Assembly: GCF_002994745.2 (NCBI RefSeq)
Contig: NC_037094.1
Span: forward strand, 46,389,139 to 46,453,138
Source: Rosa chinensis
Lineage: Eukaryota; Streptophyta; Magnoliopsida; Rosales; Rosaceae
Reading direction: 5' to 3'
DNA: 64,000 nt
Of the stretch, positions 33,235 to 44,295 are shown in pieces. The notes beneath the pieces were generated by a model. The model was given only the letters and a program-made list of their open reading frames with translations, searched no databases and was not told the origin of the DNA. Made by a program: the position numbers and the translations under genes. Numbering within the stretch: position 1 is the stretch's first letter; each line of letters opens with the position of its first letter.

Positions 33235-33950
33235 GAGCATGTTGGGGTTGGGTCCTTGGAATGTGGTGTCCAATAAGCAACGAGGGAATAAGATTCGTGA
33301 ACGTGTTTCTGTACAGGATGCTAAGGGTAATGCAATAGGTTCTCCTGTAAGGATGAAGGGGAACTGGGGATAGTTCGTCGAGCAGCTACTGTTACTTAAA
33401 GCATACTGAGTCTGCTTCTAGATTTGAGGTTTTATCATCAACTGAAAACAATGATGTGGATTGGAAGAATTCTGGTGTAAACCTGAGCTATCAACCTGAG
33501 ATTTTTGCACCTGTGAAAATCTGTGCGAGATAGGCTTATGGACTCGGTTCTCAATCTTTGTGAAATGCTGCTCACAGTAAAGGGAAATCAAAACTCCTTA
33601 ATGCTAGGGACCCAAGGCAATCAGTGTCCAGAAGTTTGTACGGGCCTCACGCAACATCATGAAGTTTGGCAATGAATGGTCACAAGACTTTCTAAGAAAA
33701 AATGGTCATAAGACTAGTTGTTATTTTGAGGTTAGATCTACTTGTACCCTGCCTTATTTGCAGTGTTCTGCTCCTCATGTAAGTTAATGTCTTCAAAGTT
33801 CATTACTGATGGAAGTCAGAGGTCTAGTGATCGAAATCTAGGTGCTGGAGGTGTTTTAAGAGATTCTGCTGGTCTTTGGCGTCAAGGTTTTTTGGCTAGT
33901 TTCTGCTTTACTGGGTCAAGTAGAACTATGAGGTGTGTTCAATCGGCTAA
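33235..33950 (+). pseudogene. LINE (L1-type) remnant with RNase H-like piece
   Basis: At 33235-33370 the frame reads LGPWNVVSNKQRGNKIRERV, similar to the end of ORF1 of plant L1 elements (GPW-VV---R). At 33798-33930 another frame reads ITDGSQRSSDRNLGAGGVLR and DSAGLWRQGFLASFC, which fits the plant-type RNase H domain (DGS..GAGG..RD..G.W..GF) that ends some LINE ORF2 proteins. The whole reverse transcriptase between them is absent. So the piece is an internally deleted, decayed LINE or a chimeric remnant. Confidence 0.55.
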
Positions 33951-34530
33951 TAGTCTGACATGCATGCATTTACTATAGCATCATGAGATTATGGTTTCAT
34001 TGTTCCAGACGGTAATGCAGGTTGTACAAACATGTTTCGTCCTTACTTTCATTTCGACAAAGATGCTTCTTTTAGTTTGAAATAGTTACATCATGTTGTG
34101 GGTAGTGTTTAGCACTAGATGTGTAAATTTTACTTCACATCTTAATCAACTTCAGTAGATTGTTTGGTACAATCATCTTTAATTGCCGAGCATATTGTAT
34201 ATGTGACATCATCATACATGTGAAGTGTACTGTAGTGCAGTTAAAGGAGCACATTCCTGTTCCATCAGTCTACACAGCAGCTGCCTCATTCTGTTCTAAT
34301 GTACTCAAGTCTTTGCTGCTCTAGTTTCCTCCATGCACTTTAAGGTCATTGTTCCAACAGCCTTTCATATTAGAGTCTGATACCTTGATGTACGCGCTTC
34401 TCTAGTTACTCTAGTATTTCTATTTCTTGGTTGCTAAAGTTTGTTTTTATCTTCTGTTTTGGCTGGTCGCTTGTCTATTTTTGCTGGCTATTAGCTTTGG
34501 TTTGTTAGCTGGTGTTACGATGATTATGTT
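33951..34530. other. Unassigned stretch before copia element 1
   Basis: AT-rich with no open frame of note; could be the 3' part of the LINE remnant. Nothing else is supported. Confidence 0.4.
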
Positions 34531-34535
34531 ACAAG

Positions 34536-34743
34536 TGTTGAAGGAAAATCAAGTCTTGTGTGCCTAATCAAACTAGGAGTAGTAATAGGAGAGAAGGTTC
34601 TAGAATTCCTAATCCTAATCGGATTAGTATTCCTTGTAACATTAGAACATGTACTTTGTAATCCCTATATATAGGGCTCCTATTCTCAATAATATGATTA
34701 CAATTCTCTCTACAATCTCTCTCAAATATCACATTCTTAAACA
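34536..34743 (+). repeat. 5' LTR of copia element 1
   Basis: 208 bases, TGTTGAAGG...TTAAACA. A TATA box (CTATATATAG) lies at 34665-34674, about 80 bases before the LTR end. Confidence 0.9.
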
Positions 34744-34759
34744 CGTTATCAGCACGAGC
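34744..34759 (+). other. Primer binding site region of copia element 1
   Basis: CGTTATCAGCACGAGC follows the LTR directly. TTATCAGCACGAG is seen after the 5' LTR of a group of plant copia elements and differs from the commoner TGGTATCAGAGC. Confidence 0.6.
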
Positions 34760-35512
34760 TTTAACCACAAAACAAAAACCGAAACCGAAACCAATTCCTT
34801 CACTAAGCAGCCCCTAGCCTGAGCTAGCATTGCATCGCTGCACCCAACCGCGTCTGCTGCTTCCTGCTGCCCCTGCAACAACACCGCACGTCCTAGCCTG
34901 CCCCTGCAGCCTCCTCGGACCGCCGCACACCACCGCTACCCCTGCAGCCTTTCCGGTCATCCAATTGCCACCAAACCGGCCTTCAAAACCGGACCTGCAG
35001 CAGCAACTTTCAGTCCACATTCCTGCAAGCTTCGGTAGCAACTACAACCCACTGCTGCCATCATAACCGAGCCACCCAAAGTCCCTTCCATCGATCAACA
35101 ATAATCCAAGCTTCATGAGTTCAAGAATCAAGGTTTCAAGCTTCGAATTAACAAGTAAGTATTTATAATTAAAGTTCCCGCTTTCCGTACTTTAATTTCT
35201 CCTTCTTTTTCTTCGGGGACTTGCAACCTCCCTTCTTCTACATCCCACCTTTCTTATAACGTGAGTTCGATTCTTGAGAAAGTGGAATCGTGGGGATTCA
35301 CGCTATTAACGAACTAAGAGCGTTCGTAAGACTTCGGACTAAGAGCGTCTGCAAGCATCGATTGATGACCATATAAACATCATTGTTTCGGTCTAATCCA
35401 ATCATTCTTGGAAATCGATTTCTTGGTAGCATAGCTCGGAAATCTTATTATTTATTAGTTGTCGTGGAAGTTTTAACTCCGAAACTAATATATTTCTTCT
35501 TCTTATTTCAGG
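34760..35512 (+). other. Leader of copia element 1
   Basis: Untranslated leader between primer site and gag. Its first third is C-rich and gives Pro/Ala-rich open frames (34830-35066 + and 34814-35041 -) with no domain; they are not called as genes. Confidence 0.6.
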
Positions 35513-36579
35513 ATGTCGAAGCCAAAGCTTGACTTTCCTATCCTTGACTCAACTGGCTCGGAATATCATAGTTGGGTCACGGATGTTGAGAACCATCTCA
35601 CTTCAAAAGGGATCCTTCCCGTAATTCAAGCACCAAATCTCGAGCTCATATTTGAGCGTACGGCTACAAAGAATGCCACCGCTCTCATCTTGATGAGACG
35701 TCATATGGATAAATCACTCCGATTGGAGTACATGGCAATCAAGGATGCTAGGGAATTATGGGTTGCGCTAGAAGAGCGTTTTGGGAATGTCAAGGACACC
35801 CTCCTCCCCGACTTGAAAGTTCAATGGAGCAATCTACGATTCGCCGACTTCAAGTCCGTAGCTGAATATAATTCAGAAGTTCTACGCCTCAAAACTATGT
35901 TGGGGTTCTGTGGACAACCTGTCACAGAGCAAGAACTAATTGAGAAAACTCTCTCCACCTTCCCCGTCTCAGCAATTTTGCTATCAAAGCAATATCGAAC
36001 CGAATTCAATACTGGACGGATCACGAGGTTTCATCAGCTAATTAATGTTATGTCTATAGCTGAAAAACATGACAATATCCTTGTGAAGAATTATAATTCG
36101 AGGCCTATCGGAACTAAGAGTGTTCAAGAGGCGAATTATAATAATGCACCCAAAGGAGGGCGCAAGGAGTGGAACCCTAAGAATAAGGGACACAACGGAC
36201 GTTTTGGTCCATATAACCACCCTCCAAAGGAAGGAAACCGCCAAAATGGAGCGGGAACACGTGGCAACAAAAGCCAACGTGGCAGAGGAGGACACAAGGC
36301 CGCCGGCCATAGGGGTGGCGCCATTGTCCAACAAGGACGTCAATCTCATCCTTATGCACAAGATGCATGCCATAGATGTGTATCTATTGAACATTGGTTC
36401 AAACAATGCAATGCAAGCAATTAACTAGCTGCACGTTACAAGGAATATAGAGACTTTAGAGAGCATGAAGCCTATCTTGCCGAAGAAGAAGATGATGGTG
36501 ATGATGCTAACGTCAATCTCACCATAGCGGACTTCAAATCTGACAAAGAATTGCACAAGGATGCTGCAGATTTTGATTA
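35513..36579 (+). pseudogene. copia gag, interrupted by a stop
   Basis: A 303-codon frame starts MSKPKLDFPILDSTGSEYHS and matches the UBN2-type gag of plant copia elements: a helical capsid-like part (about residues 20-190), a basic Gly/Asn/Arg-rich linker (210-280) and a zinc knuckle CHRCVSIEHWFKQC (CX2CX4HX4C). A TAA at 36422 then interrupts the frame, which continues as LAARYKEYRDFREHEAYLAE until a TAG at 36577. The start is chosen because it is the first ATG of the conserved frame. Gag forms the virus-like particle; this copy is truncated. Confidence 0.8.
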
Positions 36580-36933
36580 GTATAGTCCTTAGTTTTATTT
36601 TCCAAGAATTATGTAATGGCAATATGCCTTAATCAATAAATGACATTTTTGTATTAATTCTATCTTATGTGGTGCACCTAATTAAATATGATGTCTAGGA
36701 AAGTAATTGAGATTAGTGGTACTTAAGAGAGCTTCGCTCCACCGACATCTCTCTCTACTTCCCTGGTCATATTTGATTGGAGTTATCAAACGGATAGGGT
36801 GACTACGATTTGATTTTTATTTTGGATTAGATTATGGTCACGAAACTTTGATGTAATCATCGGCTATTATTAATAAAGTCCTTAATTCAATGTCTTGGAC
36901 ATATTTTAATTTCGAACTTTATTATTTTTCAGT
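36580..36933 (+). other. Spacer between gag and protease of copia element 1
   Basis: About 350 bases without a conserved frame, unusual for copia elements where gag and pol are normally one frame; includes TATTAATAAAG-like AT-rich sequence. Confidence 0.5.
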
Positions 36934-37320
36934 ATGTATCTCGAAGAGCTAGAATGCCTCATGGATAGTGCAACTACACATACCATCCTTCGAAATAGGC
37001 AACTATTTCTATGGATGACGCTATCTCAATCTTCCGTGACTACGATGGCTGGATCATCTCAATTGATTCATGGTAGAGGACTAGCCCAATTTATGTTGCC
37101 AAATGGCACAATTTTAAATGTCACCGAAGCTCTTTATGCTCCTAGGGCAGGAAGAACCCTATTGAGTTTGAAAGATATAAGAGCCAATGGTTTTCAGGTG
37201 GAAACACATTGTGAGAATGGACAAGAGTTCCTTTGCATCACCTCTAATGACTACAGACATAAAAGAGTCTTAGAGAAACTTATGTGTCGATCTAGTGGGT
37301 TGTATGCAACCACTATTTGA
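36934..37320 (+). pseudogene. copia protease and start of the gag-pre-integrase region
   Basis: The frame reads CLMDSATTHTIL near its start; DSA is the catalytic aspartate motif of retroelement aspartic proteases in a form common in plant copia. It continues through LYAPRAGRTLLSLKDIRANG and ends at a stop, where integrase should follow in frame. Part of the broken pol. Confidence 0.75.
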
Positions 37321-37341
37321 ATAATTGAGTCCAATCATGTT

Positions 37342-38494
37342 ATGAGAGATGATTTATGGGATTCCGACACATATAGGCTTTGGCATGACCGTCTGGGACA
37401 TCCAGGTCGTGATATGATGATCCGTATATTAAAGACTTCACAAGGACATCCATTTTTCAGAACAAAAAGAAGTAAAAATCGGTTTTTGGACACCGAAAAA
37501 GCACCTGCGCCTCATGGCGCCGTTTACCCCCAAAACCGCCATCCTTGGCCTGCGCCGCCATCCCCTTGCGGCCTCAGGGTGGCATTGACGCCACCAATGC
37601 TCCTTCAACTCAAAATTTTACTTCTAAAGTCAATTGTAACTTCGTGGCTCAACCAAAATCCTCATTGGTTATTTCTAAAGCCCATCATTCGTTCTACAAA
37701 GCCTGCTCTTTAGCCAAATTAGGATCGAGACCATCCTATGCAAAGGACACTAAAGAAAATATACCATTCTTGCAAAGAATCCAAGGTGATATTTGTGGAC
37801 CTATTCAACCACCATGCGGACCATTTAGATATTTTATAGTGTTGGTTGATGCATCGACACGCTGGTCACATGTCATGCTATTGTCCACTAGAACAATGCA
37901 TTTGCTAAACTCCTATCCCAGATTATTAAGTTAAGGGCTCACCACCCTGATCATCCTATTAAGTCTATAAAATTAGACAATGCTGGGGAGTTTACATCAA
38001 AAACTTTTCATGATTATTGCATGTCCATTGGGATTGATGTTGAACATCCAGTTCCTTATGTTCACACCCAAAATGGTCTCGCAGAAGCCACCATTAAACG
38101 ACTACAAATGGTCGCTAGGGCATTGGTAATGCGCACCAATCTCCCTATTTTTGCTTGGGGCTATGCAATATTGCATGCAACTGTGCTTATTCATCTGAGG
38201 CCCACTGCCACTCAACTCTTTTTTGCGTCGTAGATGGTGACTGGATATGAGCCTAATGTCTCACACTTACGCATATTTGGGTGTGCAGTTTATGTGCCCA
38301 TTGCACCGACACAGCACACCAAAATGGGTCCTCAAAAACGATTAGGCATTTACATTGGATATGATTCTCCGACGATTGTCCACTACTTAGAACCCTTGAT
38401 AGGCGATCTCTTTACCGCTAAATTTGCGGATTGTCACTTCGATGAGATAGTCTTCCCGTCGTTAGGAGGAGATAAGAACATAAATGTTCAATAG
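37342..38494 (+). pseudogene. copia integrase, fragmented
   Basis: The pre-integrase motif LWHDRLGHPG is at 37378-37407. After FFRTKR a GC-rich, Pro/Ala-rich stretch (37470-37620) intervenes, then the zinc-binding remains and core: QRIQGDICGPI, FRYFIVLVDASTRWS, LDNAGEFTSK and QNGLAEATIKR hold the D-D-E residues of the integrase core. The core is split by frame changes near 37890-37930 and a TAG at 38231. The last part reads LRIFGCAVYVPI and LGIYIGYDSPT, the usual copia integrase C-terminal stretch. Not functional. Confidence 0.75.
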
Positions 38495-38569
38495 GAACGA
38501 CAGGAATTGTCGTGGTCTGTCCCCACTCTGTCTCATCTTGATCCCCGAACCGTATAGTCTGAAATTGAA

Positions 38570-40178
38570 GTGCGGAGAATTCTCAATCTTCAGAACGTAG
38601 CAAAATCGATGCCTGATGCGTTTTCTAATATCACTAAAGTGACGAGATCACACATACCTGTCGCAAATGTGCCTGTAAGGATTGATGTCCCTAAAACTAT
38701 AGGGCATGATGCCACCTCAAGAATACATGAGCATGGCACCAACGTCCCCTATATGGGTGACGCAGTGGTCAGGCCCACGGCTCCTGCTAGGAAGCTCGGG
38801 AGGCCTATAGGTTCGATGGATTCTCGCCCAAGAAAGAAAGTGAGTTTGGCACAAAATAATCCATTAATCATCGATGTAAATAATCCATCTCATGAGAATA
38901 TTCCGGATTATGGTTATGTCCAAGAGACATCATTGGGGGACGCTCCAATGTCAGAACCAATTCCAGAGAATAGAGAGATCTCCATGAATTACACTAGTGT
39001 ACATGAGATGATGCATATAAATTCTATGGCTATTGATGATGCATTTGCATATCATGTTGCAAAAGGAATTATAGAATATGATGATATCGAACCTCGCTCG
39101 GTTGAAGAATGTCAACGAAGAGCAGACTGGCCTAAATGGAAAAATGCGATCCACGTTGAATTGGATTCACTAACAAAGAGACAGGTATTTGGGCCTATAA
39201 TGCTGATACCCCCAAGTATAAAGCTTGTTGGCCATAAATGGGTCTTTGTTAGAAAGCGTAATGAGAAAAATGAGGTTGTTAGATACAAAGCCTGCCTTGT
39301 GGCGTAAGGTTTCTCACAATGCTCTAGAATCGACTATGAGGAGACATACTCTCCCGTAATGGACGTTATAACGTTCCGCTACCTTGTCAGTTTGGTAGTT
39401 TCCGAAAAACTTGACATGCAGCTTATGGATGTGGTTACAGCATATCTCTATGGGGATCTAGATTCAGAGATATATATGAAGGTTCCAGATGGACTTCAAT
39501 TACCCAAATCAAGTGGCTCTAAACCACGGAGCACGTTTTCAATAAGATTAAAACACTCACTATATGGATTAAAACAATCCGGATGGATGTGGTATAACCG
39601 TCTAAGTGACTACTTGATTGGGAAGGGATATATTAATAATGAAATATGCTCATGCGTGTTCATTAAAAGAACAAGTTCCGGATTTGCAATCGTAGCAGTT
39701 TATGTCGATGACATGAACCTAATTGGAACTCTAGATGAGTTAAAGGAAACTGCTAAATATTTGAAATCCGAATTTGAGATGAAAGATCTTGGGAAAACGT
39801 ACACGGTTTTGTCTTGGTTTAGAACTCGAGCACCATAGTGATGGGATTTTGATCCATCAGTCTGCATATACTCAGAAAATCTTAAGGCGCTTTAATGAAG
39901 ATAAAGCAAAGCCTGTGAGTACTCCCATGATCGGTCGTAGTCTTGAGCCCGGAAAAGATCTGTTTCATCCAAAGGATGAGGACGAAGAACCATTAGAGGC
40001 CGAAGTGCCCTATTTAAGTGCAATAGGCGCATTATTGTACTTAGCTCAATGCACAAGGCCGGATATCTCATTTGCAGTGAACTTGTTAGCTCAACATAGC
40101 TCAGCACCAATACGCGGCCATTGGATTGGTGTAAAGACAATTTTTCGATACCTAAGAGGTACGATTGATATGGGCTGA
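38570..40178 (+). pseudogene. copia reverse transcriptase, fragmented
   Basis: The frame from 38570 covers the integrase-RT linker and reaches the start of RT (HKWVFVRKRNEKNEVVRYKA), then stops at a TAA at 39305. RT continues through DVVTAYLYGDLDSEIYMKVP and SLYGLKQSGWMWYNRL to AVYVDDMNLIG, the catalytic YVDD box, at about 39700-39730. A frame change near 39800 leads into SVSTPMIGRS-like and ARPDIS-like thumb sequence up to 40178. The domain order is right but at least two lesions prevent expression. Confidence 0.8.
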
Positions 40179-40363
40179 TTCTATCCCTACAGAGAGAAAA
40201 TGAATGACGGAAATTTGGGACCGGACCCCAAGAGGCAAAATGCCACCGTCCATAACATGACCGCTGGCCATGTTGCCGCCCCCAGCGCCACCGCCACCGC
40301 CACCCATGGTGGCCGGCCTCACCCTACCCCCCCCCCCGCCTCCATCAAAACGACAACAATATT
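40179..40363 (+). other. GC-rich spacer between RT and RNase H of copia element 1
   Basis: About 180 bases with a CCGCCACCGCCACC-type repeat and a C-run at 40328-40339. In frame it gives an Ala/Thr/Pro-rich linker with one stop near 40178. A similar Pro/Ala-rich insert lies in the integrase region at 37470-37620. Confidence 0.5.
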
Positions 40364-40870
40364 TTGATGGGTTTTGCTGATGCAGGGTACCTCTCTGACC
40401 CTCACAAAGGTCGCTCCCAAACGGGTTATGTCTTTACCATGGGAAACACTGCGATATCTTGGAGGTCTACAAAACAGACCCTTGTTGCTACTTCCTCAAA
40501 TCATGCAGAGATTATTGCTCTACATGAAGCTATGCGTGAATGCATATGGCTAAGGTATGTAATTAGGCATATTCAAGGAAGTTGTGGTTTGAAGTCTACC
40601 ACGAATGAACCTACATGTATTTATGAGGATAATGCAGCTTGTATTGAACAAATGAAGTTAGGTTTTATCAAGGGCGACAACACCAAGCACATATCGCCTA
40701 AGTTCTTCTATAATCAGCAACAACAATCACTTCTAAAGATTGAAGTGAATCAAATCCGATAAGAGGATAATGTAGCGGACTTATTCACTAAGTCGTTACC
40801 TAAATCCACCTTCAAGAAACATGTGAAGAGCATCGGATTGAGAAAGTTATCTGAACTCCCACGATTGTAG
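40364..40870 (+). pseudogene. copia RNase H and end of pol
   Basis: The frame reads MGFADAGYLSDPHKGRSQTG, ISWRSTKQTLVATSSNHAEI and CIYEDNAACIEQMK, the D-E-D residues of copia RNase H. TAA at 40760 is followed in the same frame by EDNVADLFTKSLPKSTFKKH, the conserved end of pol, up to about 40868. Confidence 0.8.
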
Positions 40871-41054
40871 CAATCAGGGGGAGATATCGACATCAAGGGG
40901 AGTTATGATGTCTACATGTTCGATCTCGAAGAGTAGAGGACGTGTTGTACTCTTTTTCTCCTCCTTGAGCGTGTTTTTGTCCCACAGGGTTTTTTCACTT
41001 GAGCAAGGTTTTTAACGAGGCAATGGATGAAGCGTCATCACCCAGTTTGAGCGG

Positions 41055-41066
41055 CACAAGGGGGAG
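41055..41066 (+). other. Polypurine tract of copia element 1
   Basis: CACAAGGGGGAG directly before the 3' LTR. Confidence 0.75.
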
Positions 41067-41274
41067 CGTTGAAGGAAAATCAAGTCTTGTGTGCCTAATC
41101 AAACTAGGAGTAGTAATAGGAGAGAAGGTTCTAGAATTCCTAATCCTAATCGGATTAATATTCCTTGTAACATTAGAACATGTACTTTGTAATCCCTATA
41201 TATAAGGCTCCTATTCTCAATAATTTGATTACAATTCTCTCTACAATCTCTCTCAAATATCACATTCTTAAACA
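41067..41274 (+). repeat. 3' LTR of copia element 1
   Basis: 208 bases, matching the 5' LTR except four positions by eye; its first two bases are CG instead of TG, which would impair integration of a new copy. Followed by ACAAG. Confidence 0.88.
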
Positions 41275-41552
41275 ACAAGATGTTTGAGCTTTATTATATT
41301 TACTAACGAGTCAATGATGCTAGAAGCTAATTCTTGAGAATATGATAAAATCTTGTCTGACCTTTATATGTCGTGACTAAATCAATTTCTTGTGAGTTTC
41401 ATTTTACACGCTTTGTGAATGAATTAATGTATATGTACCCCACTATAAAGTCTAAAAGGGAGTGTTGCTACAACGTGCCTTGAAGCATTAAACTCTTTCA
41501 CAAAACCATAAATCAAAAACAGATTTTCCAACACTATACATTTTTCATTCAC
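41275..41552. other. Sequence downstream of the ClpC pseudogene
   Basis: AT-rich, with the orientation and position of a ClpC 3' untranslated region on the minus strand. Nothing else seen. Confidence 0.4.
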
Positions 41553-41919
41553 CTATTTCTTTATCTCTGTCTTGGTGCTGCCATTGATGAACGTAATCAC
41601 ATTCCCAACAGAATCGACATCCAGAATAACTGAGTCGCCATCTTTGATCTCCTTTGCCAGCATCTTGTCAGCCATGGTGTCCTCCAAAAGTCTCATTATG
41701 GCTCTTCTTAAAGGCCTTGCTCCATAGCTTGGGTTGTATCCTTCGTCAACCACTTTGTCTTTGAACCTCTCTGTCACCCGAATCTCTATCTCTTTGGACT
41801 TGAGCGTTCCATAATACTCGTTTAGCATTATATCTGCAATTTCCTTTACATCCAACGTTGTCAGCTGCCGAAAAACTGATGATTTCATCCAAGTGATCCA
41901 ACCTATTTAAGAACTCTGG

Positions 41920-42557
41920 TCAAAAGTGGTGTTTCAATTTCTCTGTCACCAAGCCCTTAATTTGTTTGTAACTGCAATCCTTGTCTTCATCCATGGCCAG
42001 GTCAAATCTCACTCCTTTCTCAATCTCACTGCTTCCAACATTAGACGTCATAATGATTAGTGTATTCTTGAAATCTACAATTCTGCCTTTGCTGTCAGTC
42101 AATCTTCCATCCTCAAGTATTTGAAGCATCAAGTTGAAAATTTTAGGATGAGCCTTCTTAATCTCATCAAAAAGCACCATAGTGTAAGGACGGTGACGAA
42201 CGGCTTCAACCAGCTGACCGCCTTCTGTGTAACCAACATAACCAGGGGGAGAACCAATGAGCTTGGAAACAGAGTGCTCTTCCATGAACTCACTCATATC
42301 AAGCCTCACCATTGATTCTTCAGAGCCAAAATAGCTAGTCGCCAAAGTTTTTACGAGCTCAGATTTTCCAACACCTGTTGGTCCATAAAAGATGAAACTG
42401 GCATTTGGCCGATTAGGATTCCTCAGTCCAACACGAGCTCGACGAATAGCTCTCCTAATAGCGCTGACTGCTTCATCCTGACTAATAACCCGCTTATGGA
42501 GGGTCTCTTCCATCTTGAGGAGGCGATTGGCTTCATTTGTTGAAACTTCCTCAACTG
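41920..42557 (-). pseudogene. ClpC second ATPase domain (part of the pseudogene)
   Basis: Open for about 210 codons from [20 protein letters not shown] to EKLKHHF, followed by a TGA in the place of a codon before PEFLNRLD. The stretch includes [16 protein letters not shown], the substrate-facing pore loop, and [10 protein letters not shown] (sensor 1). It is the best preserved part of the gene. The copia element's LTR abuts it at its upstream end, in the middle of the word for Pro-Val-Glu-Glu. Confidence 0.85.
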
Positions 42558-42765
42558 AGTCAAATAAGACAAGATTGAGAGAATGAATTTTCTGATATTT
42601 CATTACACCCATTCTGTGGTGTAAATAAACAGATTACAATCGTACTACAATGTACTACTACTATTGTGTACTACTGTACTACACAACATATACAAGGTAA
42701 GTAGTTACAACAATATATTCCCTTGTTAGTCTATTCCTAATAGGGAACTATGACTCACACTAACA
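42558..42765 (-). repeat. 3' LTR of copia element 2
   Basis: On the minus strand it runs TGTTAGTGTGAG...TTATTTGACT. The end CT (not CA) is the same in both LTRs. Borders ClpC coding sequence. Confidence 0.88.
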
Positions 42766-42772
42766 CTCCCCC

Positions 42773-44275
42773 TCAAGTTGGCGCATATACATCAACCATG
42801 CCGAACTTGCTAAGTGAGTCATAAAACGCCTTCCTGGAAACTCCTTTGGTAAGTACATCTGCAAGTTGCTCTTCAGTTGGAACAAAAGGAAAACTAATAA
42901 TTTTGGCATCTAGCTTCTCCTTTATAAAGTGACGATCAACCTCCACATGCTTAGTACGATCATGCTGTACCGGATTTTGTGATATGTCAATGGCTGCCTT
43001 GTTGTTACAATACAACTGCATGGTACTCTTGAGTTTGAAGCCCAAATCACGTAACAAATTTCTTAGCCACAACAATTCACACACTCCGTGAGCCATACCC
43101 CTATACTCAGCCTCAGCACTAGATCGTGCCACAACTTTCTGTTTCTTACTCTTCCATGTAACCAAATTACCTCCCACAAAGGTAAAGTAACCCGATGTTG
43201 ACCTCCTGTCTGTGATGTTCCCAGCCCAATATGCATCTGTGAAGCCACAAACCTCAAGAATGTTGCTGTGTTTAGAAAACAGTACTCCCCTTCCTGGAGC
43301 TGACTTTAAGTACTTCAAAATTCGCATAACAGCATCCATATGACTCTCACTCGGGTTATGCATGAACTGACTTACCACACTCACTGCATATGCAACATCC
43401 GGTCTAGTATGAGCCAAATAAATCAGGCGCCCAACCAACCTCTGATAGCGAGCTCGATCAGCAGGTACCTGATCTAGATACTCAGCTAAACAATGGTTCT
43501 GCTCAATAGGAGTATCAACAGGTCTGCAATCTAACAAACCTGTCTCTGTCAGCAAGTCAAGAACGTACTTCCTCTGGCACAGATAGATTCCTTCTCTCCC
43601 CCTGGCTACCTCAATTCCTAAGAAGTACTTAAGTTCACCCAAGTCCTTCATCTCAAACTCAGAGGCTAACTGTCTCTGCAGTCTATCTATCTCAACAGTA
43701 TCATTACCAGTGATTACCATATCATCCACATAAATAATTAGAGCTGTTACCTTCCCTTGTTGATGCTTAAGGAAAAAGGTATGGTCTGAGTTGCTCTGTT
43801 TGTAACCAACCTTCCGCATGAACTGTGAAAATCTTCCAAACCAAGCACGAGGTGACTGTTTAAGACCATACAGAGATTTTCTCAATCTGCATACAAAATC
43901 ACCAGGAGAATCAACTACATATCCAGGTAGAAGGCTCATGTACACTTCCTCGGCTAACTCTCCATGTAGAAATGCATTCTTGACATCAAACTGTCGGAGT
44001 GGCCAGTTTAAACTAGCAGCGATTGAGAGCAGAACCCGAATAGTGTTCATCTTAGCAACAGGAGCAAACGTTTCATCGTAGTCAATACCATACGTCTGAG
44101 TAAACCCCTTTGCTACAAGGCGTGCTTTGTACCGATTCACTGATCCATCTGCATTATGCTTCACGGTAAACACCAACGACAACCTACAGCCTTCTTGCCT
44201 TGTGGTGGAGGCACAAGTTGCCAAGTATTGCTCTTCTGCAACGCCTCCATCTCTTCCTCCATTGCCTTCCTCCAC
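42773..44275 (-). CDS. copia reverse transcriptase-RNase H, long intact frame
   Basis: About 500 codons, open. From residue 34 it reads FTVKHNADGSVNRYKARLVA, then FDVKNAFLHGELAEEVYMSL and SLYGLKQSPRAWF, the catalytic IIYVDDMVITG (YVDD) near residue 190, FEMKDLGELKYFLGIEV, and the RNase H part with CGFTDAYWAGNITDRRSTSG, ARSSAEAEYRGMA and YCNNKAAIDISQNPV; note FTDAYWAG where most relatives have FTDADWAG, a change next to the first catalytic Asp. It ends ADVLTKGVSRKAFYDSLSKF. The first 30 residues are out of frame with the family, so the frame is cut off from the upstream integrase by frame changes between 44160 and 44290 and would not be translated as part of a normal polyprotein. Confidence 0.85.
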   Translation of the reverse strand: MEEGNGGRDGGVAEEQYLATCASTTRQEGCRLSLVFTVKHNADGSVNRYKARLVAKGFTQTYGIDYDETFAPVAKMNTIRVLLSIAASLNWPLRQFDVKNAFLHGELAEEVYMSLLPGYVVDSPGDFVCRLRKSLYGLKQSPRAWFGRFSQFMRKVGYKQSNSDHTFFLKHQQGKVTALIIYVDDMVITGNDTVEIDRLQRQLASEFEMKDLGELKYFLGIEVARGREGIYLCQRKYVLDLLTETGLLDCRPVDTPIEQNHCLAEYLDQVPADRARYQRLVGRLIYLAHTRPDVAYAVSVVSQFMHNPSESHMDAVMRILKYLKSAPGRGVLFSKHSNILEVCGFTDAYWAGNITDRRSTSGYFTFVGGNLVTWKSKKQKVVARSSAEAEYRGMAHGVCELLWLRNLLRDLGFKLKSTMQLYCNNKAAIDISQNPVQHDRTKHVEVDRHFIKEKLDAKIISFPFVPTEEQLADVLTKGVSRKAFYDSLSKFGMVDVYAPT

Positions 44276-44295
44276 TTTGGGTCCCCCAATGCATC

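Larger units (their letters stand above)
34536..41274 (+). mobile_element. Ty1/copia retrotransposon, full length but inactivated (element 1)
   Basis: Two 208-base LTRs, a primer site, gag, protease, integrase, reverse transcriptase and RNase H in copia order, a purine tract and a perfect 5-base duplication ACAAG (34531-34535 and 41275-41279) make this a complete insertion. The LTRs differ at four positions by my reading (including the first base of the 3' LTR, C for T). The coding region has several stops and frame changes, so no polyprotein can be made. It sits just downstream of the ClpC pseudogene and on the opposite strand. Confidence 0.92.

Noticed and set aside
34830..35066. Pro-rich frame upstream of copia gag
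   Set aside because: It lies in the untranslated leader and is low complexity; gag starts at 35513.
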